Positions 1 through 10,590 of a DNA stretch of 64,000 bases are shown one piece after another. A program made the position numbers and the translations under genes. The notes beneath the pieces were generated by a model. The model saw only the letters and a program-made list of their open reading frames with translations. It ran no database searches and was not told the origin of the DNA. How positions within the stretch are numbered: position 1 is the stretch's first letter; the number at the start of each line of letters is the position of its first letter. The DNA comes from Billgrantia bachuensis (GTDB lineage: Bacteria > Pseudomonadota > Gammaproteobacteria > Pseudomonadales > Halomonadaceae). The stretch is taken from the NCBI RefSeq assembly GCF_011742165.1, contig NZ_JAAQTO010000003.1, positions 1-64,000 of the forward strand. The letters run 5' to 3'.

Positions 1-234
1 CAGGTGGCCAACGCCATCATCTCCGAGGCGGCACTCTCCTTCCTGGGGCTGGGCATGCCGGAGACCCACCCATCGCTGGGCTCGCTGATCAAGTCGGGCT
101 TCGACTACCTACAGTCGGGCTCCTGGTGGATCACTCTGATGCCCGGGGCGGTGCTGGTGCTGCTGGTATTGGTGATCAATCTGCTCGGCGACTGGCTGCG
201 CGACGTGCTCAACCCGCGCCTGTACAAGGGCTGA
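1..234 (+). CDS. Dipeptide/oligopeptide ABC transporter permease, C-terminal part (cut by window start)
   Basis: This is the last 77 codons of an inner-membrane permease of the DppC/OppC type, open at the left edge. The fragment carries the end of the binding-protein-dependent transport domain: the stretch EAALSFLGLG is the conserved cytoplasmic loop that docks on the ATPases, followed by one hydrophobic segment (roughly PGAVLVLLVLVINLLGDWL) and the usual C-terminal signature DWLRDVLNPRL. It ends 21 bp before the first ATPase gene, so it belongs to the same operon. DppC and OppC cannot be told apart from this fragment; the two following ATPases favour a peptide substrate. Confidence 0.9.
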   Translation, partial: QVANAIISEAALSFLGLGMPETHPSLGSLIKSGFDYLQSGSWWITLMPGAVLVLLVLVINLLGDWLRDVLNPRLYKG

Positions 235-255
235 CGAAGGATTCTGGAGACTCCC

Positions 256-1278
256 ATGTCACTTCTCGAAGTCAACAACCTCGACGTGCGCTTCGCCCTG
301 CGCCGCGGCGACGTCCAGGCGCTGCGCGACGTCTGCTTCAGCCTGGATCGCGGCGAGCGGCTGGGTATCGTTGGCGAATCCGGCGCCGGCAAGTCGGTGG
401 CGGCGTTCAGTCTGCTCAACCTGATTTCCAAGCCCGGCTACATCGCCGGCGGCAGCATTCGCTTCGACGGTCAGGAACTCACCGGACTCAGCGATCGTGC
501 GCTACGCCGGATCCGTGGGCACCGCATCTCGATGATCTTTCAAGATCCGATGATGACGCTCAATCCGGTACTTACCATCGGCGAGCAGATGATCGAATGC
601 CTCAAGGCGCATCGCCGCATCGCTCGGCGCGAGGCGCGGGCCATCGCCCTGCGCAAGCTCGAGCAGGTGCAGATCCCCTCGCCCGAGGCACGCCTCGACC
701 AGTACCCCCACGAACTCTCCGGCGGCATGCGGCAGCGGGTGATCATTGCCATCGCCTTGCTCCTCGATCCGGACATCATCGTCGCCGACGAGCCCACCAC
801 GGCGCTCGACGTCACCATCCAGGCCGAGATCATGGCGCTTCTGCTGGAGCTATGCGAGAAGCACAACGTCGGCCTGATCCTGATCACACACGACTTGGGA
901 GTCGTCAGCCAGGTGACCCAGCGTATGCTGGTGATGTACGCCGGCCGGGTGATCGAGCAGGGCCCGACCCGTGAGATCATCAACGACCCTCAGCATCCCT
1001 ACACGCAGGGGCTGATGAACGCGCTGCCGCAGATGGCCACGCCGGGCGAGCGGCTCAACCAGATTCCCGGCAGCATGCCCTCGCTCGACAACTTGCCGAG
1101 CGGCTGCGCCTTTCATCCACGTTGCGCCTTCACTCGGCGCCCCGACGGCAGCGAGCGTCCCAGTTGCCGCTCCCAAGTGCCCGAGTTCGTCGCCTCCGGC
1201 AACTGCCAAGTGGCCTGCCACATGGTCGCCGAGATGATCGAACGCGAACGCATACCGGCCGAGGAGACAACCCGATGA
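256..1278 (+). CDS. dppD: Dipeptide/oligopeptide ABC transporter ATP-binding protein (DppD/OppD type)
   Basis: This 340-residue ATPase supplies energy for peptide import at the cytoplasmic face. Visible motifs are Walker A GESGAGKS near residue 40, the Q-loop MIFQDPMMTLNP, the ABC signature LSGGMRQR near residue 155, Walker B IIVADEPTTALD and the switch His in LITHDLG. The C-terminal oligopeptide extension has the cysteine cluster (CAFHPRCAF and later CQVACH) expected to bind a Fe-S cluster in this family. The start follows a GGAG ribosome site. Its stop codon overlaps the start of the partner ATPase by 4 bp (ATGA), which implies translational coupling. The exact peptide preference cannot be read from sequence. 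Confidence 0.93.
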   Translation: MSLLEVNNLDVRFALRRGDVQALRDVCFSLDRGERLGIVGESGAGKSVAAFSLLNLISKPGYIAGGSIRFDGQELTGLSDRALRRIRGHRISMIFQDPMMTLNPVLTIGEQMIECLKAHRRIARREARAIALRKLEQVQIPSPEARLDQYPHELSGGMRQRVIIAIALLLDPDIIVADEPTTALDVTIQAEIMALLLELCEKHNVGLILITHDLGVVSQVTQRMLVMYAGRVIEQGPTREIINDPQHPYTQGLMNALPQMATPGERLNQIPGSMPSLDNLPSGCAFHPRCAFTRRPDGSERPSCRSQVPEFVASGNCQVACHMVAEMIERERIPAEETTR

Positions 1279-2336
1279 CAGCGACAGCAATCGCACCCTC
1301 TCACGAGGCGCCGGCCACCGACGCCGATCGCTCTTTGCTGGAGATACGCGGCCTGGAGAAGCGCTTCTCGCTCTCCGGCGACTTCCTCGAGCAGCTCAAG
1401 TTCAAGGGCGGCAGGCTGGTGCGCGAGCAGAAATTCGTGCACGCCATCAACGGCATCGACCTGGACATCCGCCGCGGCGAGGCACTTTGCGTGGTTGGCG
1501 AATCCGGGTGTGGCAAGTCCACCGTGGCACGCATCGTGATGGGCCTGATTCACCCTTCCGGTGGCGAGATCCACTACGACGGCACGCGCATCGACGACCT
1601 GTCGACCAAGTCGTTGATGCCTTACCGCCGACGTATGCAGATGATCTTTCAGAACCCCTATGCATCGCTCAATCCGCGCATGACCATTCAACAGACGCTG
1701 GAGGAGCCGATCCGCCTGCACCATCCCGACTGGAATCGTCAGCAGGTGGCTGACAAGGTCGCCGAGGTGATGCATTCGGTAGGCATCGCGCCCGACTGGG
1801 GCAAACGCTACGGCCACGAGTTCTCCGGCGGCCAGCGGCAGCGCATCGCCATCGCCCGGGCGCTGGCCGTGGACCCGGAATTCATCGTCGCCGACGAGCC
1901 GATCTCGGCGCTCGATGTATCCATCCAGGCCCAGGTGCTCAACCTGCTGATGGATGCGCAGCAGCAACGCAACCTGACCTATCTGTTCATCACTCACGAC
2001 CTCGCCGTGGTGGAGCACTTCGGTACCCGCGTAGCCGTGATGTACCTGGGTCGGGTGTGCGAGGTGGCGCCCACGGCGACGCTGTTCGCCACGCCGCGCC
2101 ATCCCTACACCCGTGCGCTGCTCTCGGCGATTCCACGGCTCGAGGATGACCGCCCCCAGCACATCCGTCTCAAGGGGGAAGTGCCCACGCCGGTCAACCT
2201 GCCCTCGGGGTGCGTCTTTCACGCCCGCTGCCCGCATGCCAACGCGCGCTGCCGCGAAGAGGTGCCGGCGCTGATCGCCCGCGATGGCGGCGGCCGCGTG
2301 GCCTGCCACGCCATCGAAGAGGGACGTCTCGTCTGA
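1275..2336 (+). CDS. dppF: Dipeptide/oligopeptide ABC transporter ATP-binding protein (DppF/OppF type)
   Basis: This is the second ATPase of the peptide importer, 353 residues. I chose the ATG at 1275, which overlaps the dppD stop; the frame is open further upstream, but that part only shadows dppD. It has Walker A GESGCGKST, Q-loop MIFQNPYASLNP, signature FSGGQRQR, Walker B FIVADEPISALD and H-loop LFITHDLA. The C-terminal cysteines (CVFHARCP, CREEV, ACHAIEEG) are the family's Fe-S type motif. An insertion near the N-terminus (FLEQLKFKGGRLVREQKFVHA) is common in DppF/OppF. It pairs with the upstream ATPase as a heterodimer under the two permeases. Confidence 0.93.
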   Translation: MTATAIAPSHEAPATDADRSLLEIRGLEKRFSLSGDFLEQLKFKGGRLVREQKFVHAINGIDLDIRRGEALCVVGESGCGKSTVARIVMGLIHPSGGEIHYDGTRIDDLSTKSLMPYRRRMQMIFQNPYASLNPRMTIQQTLEEPIRLHHPDWNRQQVADKVAEVMHSVGIAPDWGKRYGHEFSGGQRQRIAIARALAVDPEFIVADEPISALDVSIQAQVLNLLMDAQQQRNLTYLFITHDLAVVEHFGTRVAVMYLGRVCEVAPTATLFATPRHPYTRALLSAIPRLEDDRPQHIRLKGEVPTPVNLPSGCVFHARCPHANARCREEVPALIARDGGGRVACHAIEEGRLV

Positions 2337-2400
2337 GACGATGCGATGATGCCTCTGGCTACAATGTGAGTGTGGTACTCGTCCTGTCTCGGGAGACAAC

Positions 2401-3309
2401 ATGGAACTACGCTGGCTGGAAGACTTCATCGCCCTGGCCCGCACACGTCATTTTTCACGTGCCGCCGAGCAACAGAACGTCACCCAGCCGACCTTCTCGC
2501 GACGCATCAAACTGCTTGAGGAGGAGATGGGCACGACGCTGATCAACCGTCAGACGCTGCCGCTGTCACTGACACCCGCCGGTGAGGAGTTCCTGGGGCT
2601 TTGCCACGATATCACGCAGCGGATCGCCGAGAGCCGTCGGCGCCTGATCCAGCTCGCTGAACAGCAGGCCGGGCGTATTCGCCTGGCGGCACCACAGAGC
2701 CTGCTCGCCCACTTCGTGCCAGAGTGGCTCGGCCAGTGGCCGGTACCGCCATCGGTGACGCCCTACCTGCGCGCCACCAGTTGGCTGGTCGACGACTACT
2801 TTCGGGCGTTATCGCGCGAGGAGTGCGACCTGGTGCTGTGCTACTGGCCGCGCACGCCTTGTGGCATCGAGCCCGACACGGAAGGGTTCGTCTCCTGTCG
2901 GCTCGGGGAGGAGCGCCTGATTCCCGTCTCGCTGCCGGAAGCGGATGGGCGGCCGCGCTTTTCACTGGACGATGGCGCCCGGCTGCCGCTGATCGCCTAT
3001 CACCCGCGCGGCTTGTTCGACGCCATGATTCGCAGCCACCTGGCCCATCTCGGCGAAACGCCAGATTTCAGCATCCTCAACGAAAGCATCCAGAGCAATA
3101 ACATTCGCGAACTGGTCAGCCTGGGTTATGGCCTGGGCTGGCTACCCGGGCGCAGCGTGCGCGAGGCGCTCGCCGCAGGCACCCTGGTCGCGGCCGGTGG
3201 CGAACGCTGGCAGGTCCCGTTGGAAATCCGCCTCTACCGCCGCGCCGAAAGCAGGCACTCAGCGGTGGCCACCTTCTGGGAGAGCCTCTCGCCGGGCGTG
3301 TCCGCCTGA
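2401..3309 (+). CDS. LysR-family transcriptional regulator, HypT-like
   Basis: A 302-residue LysR protein. The N-terminal winged helix-turn-helix (residues 3-60) contains WLEDFIALARTRHFSRAAE and NVTQPTFSRRIKLLE. The rest fits the periplasmic-binding-like effector domain (residues about 90-295). The N-terminus and the WLPGRSVREAL stretch late in the protein resemble E. coli HypT (YjiE), a hypochlorite-responsive regulator, and it is clearly a paralogue of the LysR gene at 35420-36337. It starts after GGGAGACAAC. It lies in the same direction between the peptide transporter and a Xaa-Pro dipeptidase with short gaps, so it may control or be co-transcribed with peptide uptake. The effector is unknown. 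Confidence 0.9.
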   Translation: MELRWLEDFIALARTRHFSRAAEQQNVTQPTFSRRIKLLEEEMGTTLINRQTLPLSLTPAGEEFLGLCHDITQRIAESRRRLIQLAEQQAGRIRLAAPQSLLAHFVPEWLGQWPVPPSVTPYLRATSWLVDDYFRALSREECDLVLCYWPRTPCGIEPDTEGFVSCRLGEERLIPVSLPEADGRPRFSLDDGARLPLIAYHPRGLFDAMIRSHLAHLGETPDFSILNESIQSNNIRELVSLGYGLGWLPGRSVREALAAGTLVAAGGERWQVPLEIRLYRRAESRHSAVATFWESLSPGVSA

Positions 3310-3331
3310 TCTTCCGAACCGGAGTTAAATC

Positions 3332-4642
3332 ATGACCCTCGACCTCGATGCCCTGCAGACGCGTCACTTCGACGCGCTCGAGAATCGCTACGCCGAAGTG
3401 CTCGCTGCCCAGGGCTACGACCGGCTATTGATCTACAGCGGTCGACCCGCCCGTCACTTCGGTGACGACCAGGACGCCAGCTTCCAGAGCTACGGCCACT
3501 TCCAGCACTGGACGGGACAGGCCGAACTGACGCACTGCTGGCTGCTGGTACACCCCGGCCGGCGGCCCGTCTGTTACCTGCATACTCCCGACGACTTCTG
3601 GCATTTGCCGGCGCAGCTTCCCGACGAGGCCTGGACCGAAAGGCTCGAGGTGATTCCGGGACGCTACGACGAGGCGCCACCCAGTGTCGCAGGCGGTCGC
3701 CTTGCCGTGATCGGCGATGTCTCCGCCGCGACGTCTGCCGCGCTCGGTGCGGAACTCAACCCGCCCGCCCTGCTCACCGCGCTGGACGAAGGCCGCGTAC
3801 GCAAGTCAGAGTATGAGATCGCCTGTCTGAGCGAGGCCAATCGCATGGCCATTCTCGGCCATCGGGCCGCTCGGGAAGCCTTTCTGGCCGGAGGAAGCGA
3901 ACTCGACATTCACCTGGCCTATCTCCAGGCCTCGCGTCAGCGTGAAAGCGAACTGCCTTACGGCAACATCGTCGGCATCGGTTCGCATGCCGCGGTTCTG
4001 CATTATCAGCATTACGACACGCAAGCGCCCCGCGAGCGATACAGCGTGCTGGTGGATGCGGGCCATCGTTATCGCGGCTACTGCGCCGACATCACCCGTA
4101 CCTGGCCGGGAGCCGAAGCCGACCCGCTCTTCGCCGACCTGGTCGCCCGTATGCACGACATCAAGCAGCGCCTGATCGCGGCGGTCGCTCCCGGCGTTTC
4201 CTTCGTCGAGCTGCATGAGCGTATGCATCGCCTGCTCGGCGAGCTGCTGGTGGAGAGCGAACTGGTCAGCGGCTCCGCGGAGGCCGCCGTCGAAAGCGGC
4301 ATCACGCGCGCCTTCTGCCCCCATGGTCTCGGTCACCTGCTCGGCGTTCAGGTTCACGACGTGGCCGGCCGCAACGCACGCGATGGCACTCCCCTGCCAC
4401 CGCCTGTCGAGCATCCGGCACTGCGGCTGACACGGGAACTGGAAGCGGGAATGGCGGTCACCATAGAACCTGGGCTGTACGTCATTCCCATGCTGCTCGA
4501 GCCGCTAGAGACAGCTCCCGCAGGGCGATACCTGGACTGGGCCTTGATCGAACGCCTGGCTCCCCATGGTGGCATTCGCATCGAGGATAACGTGAGCGTC
4601 ACGGCCAACGCAGCCCGGAATCTGACCGCAGACATCGAGTGA
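3332..4642 (+). CDS. pepQ: Xaa-Pro dipeptidase (M24B metallopeptidase)
   Basis: A cytoplasmic dipeptidase that releases the residue before proline, 436 residues, close to E. coli PepQ (443). The pita-bread fold C-terminal domain has all five expected dimetal ligands: the two Asp in DAGHRYRGYCADITRTWPG (about 245-260), His in HGLGH (about 333), Glu in TIEPGLY and Glu in RIEDNVSV. The start follows GGAG at about 8 nt. Its place after a peptide importer and a LysR gene supports a role in degrading imported dipeptides. M24B enzymes of this group sometimes also hydrolyse organophosphate diesters, but nothing here tests that. Confidence 0.92.
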   Translation: MTLDLDALQTRHFDALENRYAEVLAAQGYDRLLIYSGRPARHFGDDQDASFQSYGHFQHWTGQAELTHCWLLVHPGRRPVCYLHTPDDFWHLPAQLPDEAWTERLEVIPGRYDEAPPSVAGGRLAVIGDVSAATSAALGAELNPPALLTALDEGRVRKSEYEIACLSEANRMAILGHRAAREAFLAGGSELDIHLAYLQASRQRESELPYGNIVGIGSHAAVLHYQHYDTQAPRERYSVLVDAGHRYRGYCADITRTWPGAEADPLFADLVARMHDIKQRLIAAVAPGVSFVELHERMHRLLGELLVESELVSGSAEAAVESGITRAFCPHGLGHLLGVQVHDVAGRNARDGTPLPPPVEHPALRLTRELEAGMAVTIEPGLYVIPMLLEPLETAPAGRYLDWALIERLAPHGGIRIEDNVSVTANAARNLTADIE

Positions 4643-4646
4643 CCCC

Positions 4647-5687
4647 ATGCGCGAACGGCGGCAGCAGACCGGCTTCATTCCCCCGCGCGGGCTGACCAGC
4701 CCGCACGTACAGACGCTGTTGCCTCGCCTGCTGCCTCGGCCCCGAATTGCGCGCGTTGGCGAGATTCTCGAGCTACCCGACGGCGATTTCGTGGAGCTCA
4801 ACTGGATCCGACCGGCCCCTGCGAAGCCGGAAGCGCCCATCTTCGTCCTGTTCCATGGTCTCGAAGGCTCGTTTCAGTCACCCTATGCCCGCTGGCTGCT
4901 GGCAACGGCCAGCGGCATGGGTTGGAGGACGCTGCTGATGCACTTCCGCGGCTGCGGCAAGCGACCGAACCGCCTGCCCCGCGCCTACCACAGCGGCGAC
5001 ACTGCCGATGCCTACTGGCTGATAAGCGAACTATCGCGGCGCTACCCCAAGGCGCTGAAAGTGGCTGCCGGTGTCTCGCTGGGCGGCAACATGTTGCTCA
5101 AGCTCGTCGCCGAACAGGGCGGCGGCGGCCTCGACCTGGCTGGCGCGATCGTGATCAGCGCACCGCTCGATCTCGCCACCAGTGCCGAGAGGCTGCATCG
5201 AGGCTTCTCACGGATCTATGAACGCCACCTGCTGAATGCATTGAAACGCAAGGTCGCGCCTCGGCTCGCACGTGGCGAGCTGCCTCTGGCGCTGGATAAT
5301 CACGGGTTGGCGCGAATCGACAGCCTGCGCGGCTACGACGATGCGGTAACTGCGCCGCTGCATGGTTTCTGCGATGCCGCCGATTATTACCGTCGTGCCT
5401 CTGCCGGGCGCCTACTTGGCGAGGTCGAGTTACCCACCCTGATCGTGCACGCCGACGATGACCCTTTCATGCCCGCCGGCCTGTTCGAAAGGTTACCCGA
5501 GCCAGCCGATGCGGTGCGGGTGGAGATCACCCACCACGGCGGCCATGTCGGCTTCATGGAGTGGCGCAACCGGCGCCTGCAACCGTGGCTGACGCGACGC
5601 CTGGCTCACGAGCTCGCCTGCTGGGCCGATACCGGTGCTTCCTGGCAATCGGCCATGGAGCGCCACCTCAGCCGAACGGACAACTGA
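4647..5687 (+). CDS. YheT-type alpha/beta hydrolase
   Basis: A 346-residue alpha/beta-fold hydrolase of the YheT/AB-hydrolase 4 group. The nucleophile elbow is GVSLGGN (Ser near residue 147); an oxyanion-type HGLEGS is at about 69; the acid is probably in VHADDDPF and the catalytic His in [10 protein letters not shown] near residue 295. The substrate is unknown for this family; carboxylester activity is inferred only. The start lies 4 bp after the pepQ stop, implying co-transcription. The 3' end overlaps the convergent msrA gene by 20 bp. Confidence 0.85.
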   Translation: MRERRQQTGFIPPRGLTSPHVQTLLPRLLPRPRIARVGEILELPDGDFVELNWIRPAPAKPEAPIFVLFHGLEGSFQSPYARWLLATASGMGWRTLLMHFRGCGKRPNRLPRAYHSGDTADAYWLISELSRRYPKALKVAAGVSLGGNMLLKLVAEQGGGGLDLAGAIVISAPLDLATSAERLHRGFSRIYERHLLNALKRKVAPRLARGELPLALDNHGLARIDSLRGYDDAVTAPLHGFCDAADYYRRASAGRLLGEVELPTLIVHADDDPFMPAGLFERLPEPADAVRVEITHHGGHVGFMEWRNRRLQPWLTRRLAHELACWADTGASWQSAMERHLSRTDN

Positions 5688-6282
5688 CCCCGGTTCCCCG
5701 CAGGCCGCAGTAGCCACCCGGATTCTTGTGCAGGTACTGCTGGTGGTACTCCTCCGCCAGGTAGAAATTCTCGAGCGGCGCGATTTCCGTGGTGATACGC
5801 CCCCGCCCGGCCTGGGCCAGCGAGTATTGGTAGGCATCGCGGCTGCGCTGCGCTGCGGCGAGCTGTGCATCGCTGGTGGTATAGATCGCCGAACGATACT
5901 GGCTGCCGACATCGTTGCCCTGACGCATGCCCTGGGTCGGGTCATGCGCCTCCCAGAACACCCTGAGCAACGTCTCGACATCCACCTCCCCCGGATCGAA
6001 GATCACCCGAACCACTTCGGCATGGCCGGTGCGCCCGGTGCAGGTCTCCTCGTAGGTGGGGTTGGGCGTCACGCCGCCGGCGTAGCCCACCGCCGTAACG
6101 TATACACCAGGCAGTTGCCAGAACAGGCGCTCGGCGCCCCAGAAACAGCCGAGCCCGAAGACGATCGTCTCGCACCCCTCGGGAAAAGGCGGCAGCATCG
6201 AGCGGCCGTTGACGGCATGCACGCCCGAGACACGCACTGGCGTATCGCGACCCGGCAAGGCATGAGAAGGCTCGATGGTCAT
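5668..6282 (-). CDS. msrA: Peptide methionine (S)-S-oxide reductase
   Basis: Repairs S-epimer methionine sulfoxide in proteins and free amino acid. The 204-residue protein has the catalytic GCFWGAER (nucleophilic Cys near residue 46) and the conserved [16 protein letters not shown] block, plus [13 protein letters not shown] near the C-terminus. The Cys in GGYCGLRG and the one in GVSCPFG are candidates for resolving cysteines. The N-terminal 35 residues precede the catalytic domain as in E. coli MsrA. It is a single gene, convergent with the YheT-type gene (20-bp overlap) and 61 bp from the end of tamB. No MsrB domain is fused. Confidence 0.95.
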   Translation of the reverse strand: MTIEPSHALPGRDTPVRVSGVHAVNGRSMLPPFPEGCETIVFGLGCFWGAERLFWQLPGVYVTAVGYAGGVTPNPTYEETCTGRTGHAEVVRVIFDPGEVDVETLLRVFWEAHDPTQGMRQGNDVGSQYRSAIYTTSDAQLAAAQRSRDAYQYSLAQAGRGRITTEIAPLENFYLAEEYHQQYLHKNPGGYCGLRGTGVSCPFG

Positions 6283-6343
6283 GACGATTCTCCTGTGAAC
6301 GGGTACGGTTGGGCCCCCGCGATATCGGTCGTCGGGCGGTCGA

Positions 6344-9300
6344 TCATGGCGCCTCGTCGAGCTGCGGCGGATTGCCCGGCCGGGTGAAGATATACACCAG
6401 GTCGACGGCCTGGGCAGCGCCTGAGACAGCCTGCACGTACAGGTTGCGCCACAGCGTATAGCGCAGCGTCAGTTCGGCGATCGGCGAGAAGATACCGACA
6501 CCATAGCTGATGCGCAGATCCTCTGTCAGGTAGCCGCTGACCACCACTTGGCTGTCGTCACCGGCCCCCGCGGTCTCCAGCGCCAGATCGTCGATGCCGA
6601 ACGCTTGCCCGATCGCCCCCACGGCGCCACCCGTGCGTCCCAGGGTGAGGCCGACCAGCGCGGAGGTCAGCGCACCATCGGCATCGCCGTCCCGAGGGGC
6701 GCGGCCCCGCAGCAGGTAGGAGAGCGCCCGCGCCTCGTCCATGGCTGGTTCGGAGAAGATCGTCAGGGTCGGCTCGGCCGCAAAGCCGGTCACGCGCAGC
6801 CCCGCCACCACGCCATCTTCGGTGGCATCGGGGTTGCGAATCGCCTCGAAGTCAAGCAGCGGCTGGTCGGGAGGGCCGCTGAACAACAGCTCCCCCTGGC
6901 GGATCAGCAGATCCTGGCCGAAGGCTCTGAAGCGTCCGTCGGCCAGGCTGACGTCACCGAACAGCTGCACCGGTCCATCCTGCTGGCGTACCTGCAGGGT
7001 GCCAAGCAGATCGGTCTCGAGCCCCATCGCTTCCAATTTCATGTCGGGCCCCAGCGAGAGGTCGATTCGCACGTCGAGGCGCATCCCCGCCTCGCGCAGG
7101 GCCACAGCAGCCGCTTCGTCGGTACCGGCAGTCGCCTCGAGCTCATCGCGCTGTTGGGCACGCTCCTCGTCACGGCGGGTGATGATGATCTCGTCGGGGC
7201 TGGGGCTGACGGCCGCCGGCGGGGCTTCGCCGATTTCCAGTCGGGCCCAGGGAACCTGGACGTCGCCACGAACCCGAAGCTCCTGCGGATTGATCCGCAC
7301 GGCGATCTCGGGAGCGACGCGCAGGCGGCCGAACTGAGGCAGGCTTACCAGCAACGGGCGCCGGGTGCCGTCCAGATCCACGGCGATGCGCCACTCGTCG
7401 AGAGATGGCCAGCTGGCATTGCCATCGATGACCAGGCGTCCCTCATCACTGGCAACATAACCCATGAGCCGCGCGCTATCGCCATTGAACTCGACGCGTA
7501 TGCGGCCATCCTCGACGATCAACGGAACATCGAGGCCCGAAGCCCGTAGGCCGGTGAGCTCAAGCGCACCGTCCAGGCTCGGGTTGTCCCGCGTACCCGA
7601 AATTCCGACCCGGCCGGCGACGACCCCTTCGAGCATGTCGAGTCCCTCGGTGAGAGTGCGATAGCGCGACAGGTCCAGGCCATCGAGGACCAGCACGCCA
7701 CTCAGTTCACCGGCTCCCAGCGGGTCGTCCAGGCCGATATCGAGGTCGAGGCGGCCGGCGTCGCCGAGCTCCAGCTCGAGTTCGAGCGCCGTACGCGCCT
7801 GGCTGGCGTCCACCCGGGCGTTCAGGCGCGTGTCGGGCATCGACCATGGCTGGCCGTAGATGTCGACACCCTCCAGGTTCAGCTCGCTGCCCAGGTCCGC
7901 CTCGAGATTCCATTGGCTTCCACCCTGCCGCCAGCGTGCCTGAAGATCCAGCTCGGTCGCTCCGCTGGCCCGCCAATCCTCGGGGAGCCATTCAGCGAGC
8001 AGCTCCATGGGCAGCTCGCGCACCGTCAGGGCCACCTGTCCTTGTTCGGCGCTGGCCTGCAGCGGCTCCTCCAGGCACACACGGCCGCCCTGCTCGCGGC
8101 GCAGGCAGAACGGCTGTACCTGAGCCTGACCGCTCGCCAGGTCGGCATTGAAGGCGATCGGCTCGTCAAGTCGCAGCTCACCGTAATCGCTATCGACCTC
8201 CAGTGGATCGATACGCCCCGTGTAGCGCTGCTGCTCGGTGGCAAGCTCCCCCTCGAGCACCAGCGACGCTCTCGACAGCGGCATGCCTCGCCCGGCAATG
8301 ACGGTGAGTTCGGCCCGATGCGACGACAAGCGCCCCGTCAGATCCAGCGACACATCGCTGAAGCGCTGCCCTCCCGCGACCAGGCGTTCAATCTCGAGAT
8401 TCACGTCGAGCTCGGGATCGTCCAGGCCCTGCACGCTGCCGCTGAGCTGAAGCGTCTCGAGACGGTTGTCGGCAAAAGCCAGTTCGCGGCCTTCGAGATC
8501 GAGTTCCAATCGCGGCCTCTCGGGAGAGCCTTCGGTACGGAAACGCCCTGTCAGACTGCCGGTCAGTTCCTCGTGCAGGCTGCCAAGTTCGGTGAGCGAG
8601 ATGTCTCCGCCAAGGTCCATTTGGCTGTCGGAAATTGCACCGCTCGCCGTGATGCGGTTGTTGCCCTGGCGAAAATCGAATTCCTCGACCTGCCACTGCA
8701 TGTCGCTGTTCCCTGTCAGGCGCGCGCGCAACGATAGCGGCAGCTCCTGCAGTTCACCGTCGACGGCCAGCCGCGGCACGCGCAACTGCCAACCCTGGGG
8801 GGTCTGGCTGAAGGCGATGTCCAGGTTGCCGTCGAGGCGACCTTCCATGGCATCGGTAAATAGCCCCGGATCGACATTGTCGAGCCGCGCCGTGGCCTCG
8901 ACGTCGAGCCCATCCCGCCACTCGACCCGACCGCGGCTGACTACCGAGGCATTGCCGAGACTCAGCGACAGCGGCGTCCAGGCGAAATGCTCGAAGTCGC
9001 CGCTCCCCGATAAGGCGACCCGGGTCAAGGGAATGTCGGGGCCTTCCAGACGCATCGACAGCGCCGCGCTGTAGTCGACCAGGCTACCCGACAAGCGCAG
9101 GTCCAGATCCTCGATCACGTAAGGCTCGGCGAGCGCCTCCTCCTGCACCGGTTCCGCGGCCATCGGCAGCGGCCAGCGCAGGAACTCGCTCTGCAGTGAG
9201 GCATTGAATGGCACACTGGGGTCCAGTACATCGGCCTGGGCCGACAGGCTCGCATCCACAGGCCCGTGAGCGTCGAGTTGCGCACTCAGCTCGCCCAGGC

Positions 9301-10588
9301 TGCCGTCCAGCCTCAGATCGAGGCGCTGTCCGGCAAGCCCGGGCATCAGCTCGGGCAGCCACAGGGCGGCTTCGAGCCGCGCCTCGAGCGGATAGTCATC
9401 GCGCAGTTCGATCCGAGCGGTCAACCTGGCATCGGCATCCAGGCTGGCGACATCCAGCGCGGTGATCTCGAGCTGCTGGCCGCTCGCCTCGAAGGCGAGA
9501 GTAAGATGGCGCAGGTCGTAATCCACCGGGCCACGCACTTCGATACCGTCGAGGTGAACGCGTGGCGCCGACACGGTCAGCGGCAGCACGACCTCGGGCA
9601 GCGCGATGCGTTCGCGCTCCTCGAAGGGCAGCGCAGGCTCGGTTGCCGGAGCCTGCACGGCTTCAGCGGCAGCGAGAGCCTGCTCGCTCAGAACGGCGGC
9701 GCCTGACGGTGCCTCCAAGGCCAGCCGAGCCGCTCCGGGTGGCGGAATGGCGACTTGCAGTTGAGTGAGCCGAGTAGGCAGCAGGGACAGTTTCTCCCCC
9801 TCCGCCTCGATGCCGGTATGCAGGATGTCCCAGGCAATACGCGTGCCGTCGGCGAGCCGCAGCTCGACATCCTCAACGTCGAGCTCCGGCGCTGAAATGT
9901 CGAGTGGAAAGCGGAACGACGGGGCCAATTCCTGCGGTGCTTCGTCGAGTGCTTCCAGCACGGGGCGAGAAAGCGGCTCTTCCGTTTCTCGCGTCTTTTC
10001 CGTCACCTCAGGCGCTGCCGTGGCGCCGGCCGGCAGAACCACGCGCAAGCCCTCGGCGCGTGAAGCTTCCAACTGCAGCCGGGAGCTCTCCGCCTGGGCC
10101 GCCGTAGCCAGTTGGGCAAGCTCGATACGAGTACCGTCAGCCAGGCGTAGCCGGGTATCTTCCAGCACTAGTTCACGAACTTCCATGGGAAACGGCAGGC
10201 TAAAGGGATCACTGGCTTGCGCCGGTTCGGCTGCCGGCTCGGCCGGTCCCTCTGCCTCTTGCAACAGGACTCGCCCACCCTGCATGGCCAGGCGCTCGAC
10301 ACATAGTCGGCCACGCAGCAGACAATCGTCCGACCAGGTCAGCTCGAGTCGTTCGGCAGCAATCTCGGCGGGGCCTGCCTCGATTTGGAAGCCATGCAGC
10401 ACCAGGCGATCCAGGGGCGCCCCTTCAACGCGTTCCAGCTGATAGAAGCCGCGCTTGGCTCCCTCCTCGAGCAACAGGCTGGCGCCCCAGGGGGACAATG
10501 CGAGGCCGAGCCCTAGGATCACGACGCCGAACGTCAGCACGGGTAGCACGATCAGCAGCTTCAGGATGGCAAGGGTCAGACGCCGCAT
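6344..10588 (-). CDS. tamB: Translocation and assembly module inner-membrane component TamB
   Basis: A 1414-residue AsmA-like bridge protein. With TamA it supports outer-membrane protein insertion and phospholipid transport between membranes. I chose the ATG at 10588 ([12 protein letters not shown]), 2 bp after the tamA stop, instead of the longer open frame that extends into tamA. An N-terminal membrane anchor (about residues 8-28) is followed by a very long beta-rich periplasmic region with repeated short strands, and the C-terminal DUF490 domain ends in an aromatic-rich tail ([14 protein letters not shown]). Low-complexity acidic, Ala/Glu/Pro stretches near residues 105-125 and 280-330 are typical of halophile proteins. 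It is translationally coupled to tamA. Confidence 0.93.
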   Translation of the reverse strand: MRRLTLAILKLLIVLPVLTFGVVILGLGLALSPWGASLLLEEGAKRGFYQLERVEGAPLDRLVLHGFQIEAGPAEIAAERLELTWSDDCLLRGRLCVERLAMQGGRVLLQEAEGPAEPAAEPAQASDPFSLPFPMEVRELVLEDTRLRLADGTRIELAQLATAAQAESSRLQLEASRAEGLRVVLPAGATAAPEVTEKTRETEEPLSRPVLEALDEAPQELAPSFRFPLDISAPELDVEDVELRLADGTRIAWDILHTGIEAEGEKLSLLPTRLTQLQVAIPPPGAARLALEAPSGAAVLSEQALAAAEAVQAPATEPALPFEERERIALPEVVLPLTVSAPRVHLDGIEVRGPVDYDLRHLTLAFEASGQQLEITALDVASLDADARLTARIELRDDYPLEARLEAALWLPELMPGLAGQRLDLRLDGSLGELSAQLDAHGPVDASLSAQADVLDPSVPFNASLQSEFLRWPLPMAAEPVQEEALAEPYVIEDLDLRLSGSLVDYSAALSMRLEGPDIPLTRVALSGSGDFEHFAWTPLSLSLGNASVVSRGRVEWRDGLDVEATARLDNVDPGLFTDAMEGRLDGNLDIAFSQTPQGWQLRVPRLAVDGELQELPLSLRARLTGNSDMQWQVEEFDFRQGNNRITASGAISDSQMDLGGDISLTELGSLHEELTGSLTGRFRTEGSPERPRLELDLEGRELAFADNRLETLQLSGSVQGLDDPELDVNLEIERLVAGGQRFSDVSLDLTGRLSSHRAELTVIAGRGMPLSRASLVLEGELATEQQRYTGRIDPLEVDSDYGELRLDEPIAFNADLASGQAQVQPFCLRREQGGRVCLEEPLQASAEQGQVALTVRELPMELLAEWLPEDWRASGATELDLQARWRQGGSQWNLEADLGSELNLEGVDIYGQPWSMPDTRLNARVDASQARTALELELELGDAGRLDLDIGLDDPLGAGELSGVLVLDGLDLSRYRTLTEGLDMLEGVVAGRVGISGTRDNPSLDGALELTGLRASGLDVPLIVEDGRIRVEFNGDSARLMGYVASDEGRLVIDGNASWPSLDEWRIAVDLDGTRRPLLVSLPQFGRLRVAPEIAVRINPQELRVRGDVQVPWARLEIGEAPPAAVSPSPDEIIITRRDEERAQQRDELEATAGTDEAAAVALREAGMRLDVRIDLSLGPDMKLEAMGLETDLLGTLQVRQQDGPVQLFGDVSLADGRFRAFGQDLLIRQGELLFSGPPDQPLLDFEAIRNPDATEDGVVAGLRVTGFAAEPTLTIFSEPAMDEARALSYLLRGRAPRDGDADGALTSALVGLTLGRTGGAVGAIGQAFGIDDLALETAGAGDDSQVVVSGYLTEDLRISYGVGIFSPIAELTLRYTLWRNLYVQAVSGAAQAVDLVYIFTRPGNPPQLDEAP

Positions 10589-10590
10589 AC

